Positions 59,521 to 64,000 of a stretch of DNA of 64,000 bases are shown piece by piece. A program made the translations under genes and the position numbers. The notes beneath the pieces were generated by a model. The model did no database searches and was not told the origin of the DNA. It was given only the letters and a program-made list of their open reading frames with translations. The stretch spans positions 12,211,850-12,275,849 of the forward strand of contig NC_083602.1 of the NCBI RefSeq assembly GCF_029168945.1, read 5' to 3'. Numbering within the stretch: position 1 is the first letter of the stretch; each line of letters opens with the position of its first letter. Source of the DNA: Cannabis sativa (Eukaryota > Streptophyta > Magnoliopsida > Rosales > Cannabaceae).

Positions 59521-60344
59521 GAAAATTAAAACATTGCAGAAACATAATTGCAACCATACTCATACGAACACAAACTTAAACTTAGAATCTCCCCCATTTC
59601 TTTTTTTCATCCTACTATTCTATGGAAGAGAAAACCTAAATAATCAAATAACATGAAAAAAAAAATCAGCTTCGTCGACGTCGTTGGCTCACCACAACGG
59701 GAGGTCGTCTTTCTTGACCACCAATCTATCAGATCTCTATGTCGACGTCCATAGCGCACCACAACAGTAGGTGTTTGGATCAGAACTAGTTCAAATTTAC
59801 CATTTACGTCAGCGAGGTCTACCACTATCTTCCATTAATGCCGGAAAACTCCAAGAGCGAGAGAAAGTGAGAGAAAAGCTCCTGAGAGGGAGATGGGGCT
59901 TTGGGATTTTAGGATCCTTTGAAGACAACGGTGTGGCGGCTCCGACGATTCTCTGAAGACGCGGGGGTTCTGTTGGGTTTAGATCGAGTGGGTTCCTTCG
60001 ACAAATAGATAATAAATTTCTGGATTTCCTTTTTTTATTTTAGTAAAAAGTTCAAGATTTATTTTGGATCTGTTTGATGGGTTTGTGGAAGAACATGACC
60101 CATTAAATCTTAGTGAATTTTTTTTTCTTTAATTAGAATTCTTTGTTTTTCTATATATGTTGAAGATGATGAAGTAGACGTTGAGAAGATCTGCTGTGTA
60201 TTTTTTTTATGATTGTTTTCTGTAAAATTATTGCGAAGAATTTATTTTTAATTTTAAAAGAGATTAGTCAGATGAAATATTGTTTCGTAAGTAGTTTTAT
60301 AACTTTTTTTTTTATTTTATTTTACTTTTTAAATATTTTTTTTC
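59521..60344. other. MULE interior of unknown origin
   Basis: 59660-59990 is clearly more GC-rich than its surroundings and contains two related pieces (TCGACGTCGTTGGCTCACCA near 59675 and a variant near 59740), then AGAGCGAGAGAAAGTGAGAG and a short plus-strand frame 59771-59956. MULEs often carry captured host gene pieces and this could be one, but I recognise no protein. 60000-60344 is AT-rich. Confidence 0.5.
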
Positions 60345-60558
60345 ATTTTGAAATGATTTATATATAAAATAAAAAAAAACTTGGACCTATTAGATGATGA
60401 CAAGTGTGTATCTAGTTGGCATTTAAAAGATAATTTAACGTTAGATACCCATTTGCAATAAAATACTGACGAAAGGTATTTTTACCACAAAAAAAAATAA
60501 GTTTGGTATTTATTTACAACTCAGGGTTAAATTTAGGTATTTACACCGTAAATTACTC
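60345..60558 (-). repeat. MULE terminal inverted repeat, right
   Basis: Inverted partner of 56063-56300; followed by TAAATAAAA (60559-60567). Confidence 0.82.
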
Positions 60559-60613
60559 TAAATAAAAATGTATTTATTGAATTTACTTCATTATTAATTA
60601 TTGATTGGATTTT

Positions 60614-60802
60614 TGTACAAATGATAGTAATCATGGTTATATCAATCACGATTAATAATTGGTTGTGTTTCTCCAAATAGAGAGAAGTAAAAAAAATCAT
60701 CTAAACTGAAATGTAGCTCCAAAAAAATTATTAAAGAATATTTTAAAAAATGAAGAAATTGACCTCAGAAATTGATATTTTATATGAAGTATTGATATTT
60801 TG

Positions 60803-60803
<1 letters not shown>
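60614..60803 (+). repeat. Direct repeat, right copy, flanking the MULE
   Basis: Partner of 55764-55970. Near its end the words GACCTCAGAAATTGA occur twice (60762 and 60806), the second inside the next LTR start. Confidence 0.72.
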
Positions 60804-61702
<899 letters not shown>

Positions 61703-62959
61703 TTTCCCCCAAGTCCCTGTGCAGATGTCTGTGCAGATAGGGCTTACAAGCTAAGTTGGAATTGAAGTAGCCTTTATGAATAAATGTTGCTGCTTTTTTA
61801 GCCTATGAAATATTTGCTCTTTACAGTCTGATCTCATTTGTTGTAGTAAACTAACTGCTTTTACATGTCTCTTTGTTGAGTATGTTTGACAAGTGAAGGA
61901 GTGGTCCCACAAAAACTATTTGCGTCTTTTTAGGGGAAACTCTCTTCACTTTTTCACCTTTCACTCTCTCACTAGAAAGTAACTTTTGAAGAAGCTCCTC
62001 CTTCTCTCTAGAATGCTGAACCCACATAGAATCATTCTCTAGGGATTTTTTTGCCGTTTTGACGATCCAAGTTTCCCATATTCTTCACCAATAATTTCTA
62101 ATTGTGGGTAAGCTTTCTATTCCCACCATTCACTTGATTTAGTTGATTTTGCCATGAATTCATGAACCTTGTTCTTTACTTTGAATGTCTTTAGATTCCA
62201 ACGTTAGATTGTAATTCTTTTGGTATTTTGGTTCGCATGGTAGTCTTAGGATTTGTAATGTGTAATTTCTAGGTGAAAAAGATCTAATTTTGACCTTTGT
62301 TGTGATTCTTGGCTCTTTGAGTAACGAAGAAAACAAAGAATGTGTTTGAGTTCTTGAGAAAACACATGCCCAGTTCCCGCACACATCCTGGCTAACCAAA
62401 GAGGTCTTGTTCAAGACCTGGTCGGCCAAGGGTGGTCTCCATGGGGTCTAGCCGGCCAAGAGTGATCTCCATGGGCTGGAAAGCCTATGCCTAGAAGTGA
62501 GGTTCCTTGGTGGCCCTAGGCTAGGTCATGGGACCTGGACGACCTCTAAGGCTTAGGAACCCTAGTCGGCCAAGGCCAAGGTTCCAAGCAGGCAGCTACT
62601 TTTTTTTTCCTCTGTTGACCTCGGCTAGGGTCTTGTGATGGCCTTGGACGCATATACAACTACAGTCTTATGTGTGGTTCCCCTTGGGAACTCTGTATGA
62701 GACTTGGTATGAGTTCATTATAGTCGAGTGCCCAACTTAGGACTCACTATTTGTCTAAGTAAATGTACTTAAGACGGTACTTTGCTAATAATCAACCTTG
62801 CTCATTTTTTTTGCCATTTTTGTAGGCTTTCTGGCCATGGAAGTTGTTACATGGAGCTGGCTGGCCAGTGTTATATCTTTGAGGGGCTAGTCGGCCATAG
62901 CAACTTCAGGGAAAGGCTGGTCGGCTAGTACTGTGCTTTAACACTGATTTTGACCATAT
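61703..62959 (+). other. 5' region of the gypsy-2 antisense gene
   Basis: Includes a TATA-like AGCCTATGAAATAT (61799-61812), pyrimidine-rich 61930-62010, GTGGGTAAGC near 62104 that could be a splice donor, and several of the CTGGTCGGCCA copies. I cannot read a continuous protein here. Confidence 0.45.
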
Positions 62960-63039
62960 TTTGCTTTTAGGCCTTAATGAAGCTGAGCGTTTCGTGTGAC
63001 AACTCCTGGGGGTCCTCGAGCACTCTTTAGGAGTAGATG

Positions 63040-63586
63040 AAGACCTTGGAGGCTACCCTCCTGGCGAAGGACCAGACTATATCTGAGATGGAGGCTCTTA
63101 GCCTGCAGAATCAGAGCATGATTTCTGGTTTGGAGACCATGCTTGGTACTAGGAACCAAGAGAACACCACGCAAAGCTGCTACCATCTCTAGGTTAGAGG
63201 CTGACCTCTTGGGATATGAGGAGAAATTCAGAGCACCCCTTGATGGCTAGCATGCCATAAAGGACGAATACGTCGACTTGTCTTCATAACTCATCTATGA
63301 GTTTAAGTTGTGCAACTCCAATGCTGACCTATCATACATGGGCGATGAGGCTTTCCTAGATAGCACTCTAGCTCAAGGGAAAGCACTGTTTGAGATCAAG
63401 TTGGAACTGGATCGAACCACTGTCAAGGCAGATGGGTCATCCTCGGGGCACTTTGATGAGGAGATGGTCGGCCCACCTACTGAGGAGGTGGTCGGCCAGC
63501 CTATTGAGGCTATGGCCGACCCATACTCCGTGGATCTAGACTTTGCAGCTTCTGGTTCAGCCCCACCTTCACCTACACACATGTAG
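63040..63586 (+). pseudogene. Degraded antisense-gene product of gypsy-2, C-terminal part
   Basis: 63040-63189 codes for a coiled-coil-like piece (MKTLEATLLAKDQTISEMEA). After a frame change and stops (near 63234 and 63288) the frame continues as YEFKLCNSNADLSYMGDEAF and ends at 63586 in a Pro/Ser/Glu-rich tail with three VGPP/VGQP/ADP-type repeats that come from CTGGTCGGCCA copies. The coiled coil followed by an aromatic D-S-Y/F-G motif is familiar from plant proteins called putative gypsy-type transposon proteins; the assignment is by pattern memory. Confidence 0.5.
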
Positions 63587-63873
63587 ATTCAGCTTATTAG
63601 CTTTCAGCATTATGGTTTTATAGTATAGACAATATTTTTATGTTCTGTATGGCATGTGGCCTTTTCCTTTTTGAACACTACTTATTTTAAGCCCCAGGGC
63701 CTTCATGTTCATACTCTTGGCCTTTAGGCCCTTTGTTTTTCAACATTACAATTGTTTAGCACTGTTTCTTTTTCGATTGTGTGACCAACCAAGCAGTCTT
63801 TAATCCTAGCTATCTTCTTATGGCCTTGACATGTAAGTATCTGAATTTACTTTTCTTTATGTCAAGTTGAAGT
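63587..63873. other. Non-coding stretch up to the next copia LTR
   Basis: AT-rich with no coding frame; presumably the 3' untranslated part of the gypsy-2 antisense gene. Confidence 0.5.
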
Positions 63874-64000
63874 TGTTGGGTTTTATTCCCTAAATGAAAC
63901 TCATTTCAATATAATCAGATTTACTTATTAATATAGATCAAAAATAACATTTAATGTTGCATGGTTCACATGATTTATTTCATGATTATATGTACATAAT
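63874..64000 (+). repeat. Start of another long-LTR copia element (F), cut by the window end
   Basis: TGTTGGGTTTTATTCCCTAA and the next 100 bp match the first part of B's LTR and the inverted ends of C and D. Plus orientation could mean a 5' LTR, a 3' LTR or a solo LTR; the bases before it are GAAGT. Confidence 0.85.

Larger units (their letters stand above)
56063..60558. mobile_element. Non-autonomous Mutator-like element (MULE) containing a LINE
   Basis: Terminal inverted repeats of more than 200 bp (56063-56300 and 60345-60558) begin GAGTAATTT and carry TTGCAAATGGGTA and TTAAATGCCAACTAGATA in both. A 9-bp duplication, TAAATAAAA, flanks them. Long inverted repeats with a 9-bp duplication are the mark of plant MULEs. 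There is no transposase. The interior is a minus-strand LINE (about 56367-59520) and an unexplained GC-richer segment (59560-60000). Confidence 0.85.

Noticed and set aside
59771..59956. Short plus-strand protein gene in the MULE
   Set aside because: 61 codons, no domain, overlapped by minus-strand frames; possible captured exon but not supportable as a gene.

Overview
The window is a block of nested transposable elements from a plant nuclear genome, almost certainly a dicot. The evidence is plant-type Ty1/copia and Ty3/gypsy retrotransposons, initiator-tRNA-Met primer sites, a Mutator-like element with a 9-bp target duplication, plant L1-type LINE pieces and AT-rich spacers. Species cannot be settled from the sequence; a Cannabaceae-like genome is only a guess. 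I found no host gene, rRNA or tRNA gene. Coding signal comes from retroelement genes, nearly all broken.

Layout, from outermost (oldest) to innermost: element E (short-LTR copia, minus strand, 51384-54902) was split by element C (long-LTR copia, minus strand). C's right end is 51383; its left end lies beyond base 1. C then took four insertions: (1) gypsy-1, a Tat-type Ty3/gypsy element (plus strand, before base 1 to 20646), which itself holds copia A (6557-16818, minus, TSD CATAC); (2) an unclassified 1.4-kb insert (20761-22195); (3) copia B (22413-34837, plus, TSD ATACT), which holds a 2.3-kb solo LTR (25475-27810, TSD TTTAG); (4) copia D (39640-49397, minus, TSD TATAC). To the right are an AT-rich spacer, a Mutator-like element (56063-60558, 9-bp TSD) carrying a LINE fragment, the 3' end of a second Tat-type element (60803-63873, minus) and the start of another copia LTR (63874 onward).

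A, B, C, D and the terminal LTR (F) belong to one copia family: LTRs of about 1.9 kb with shared ends, a Met-type primer site and a very long non-coding leader. That leader carries a repeated conserved block, small hairpins with one constant loop, and in A, B and C a GC-rich palindromic island. A keeps most of gag-pol in damaged form, B keeps only a gag frame, and C and D carry the same fossil pol. D's two LTRs are nearly identical, so D moved recently although it encodes nothing.

The most striking item is in gypsy-1. On its antisense strand, between integrase and the 3' LTR, is a three-exon gene (5800-6480, 16824-17515, 17598-18924). With introns of 82 and (before copia A landed) 76 nt, it stays in one frame for 900 codons with a single internal stop. 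Copia A sits inside its second intron, and the duplicated target is the 5' splice site itself.
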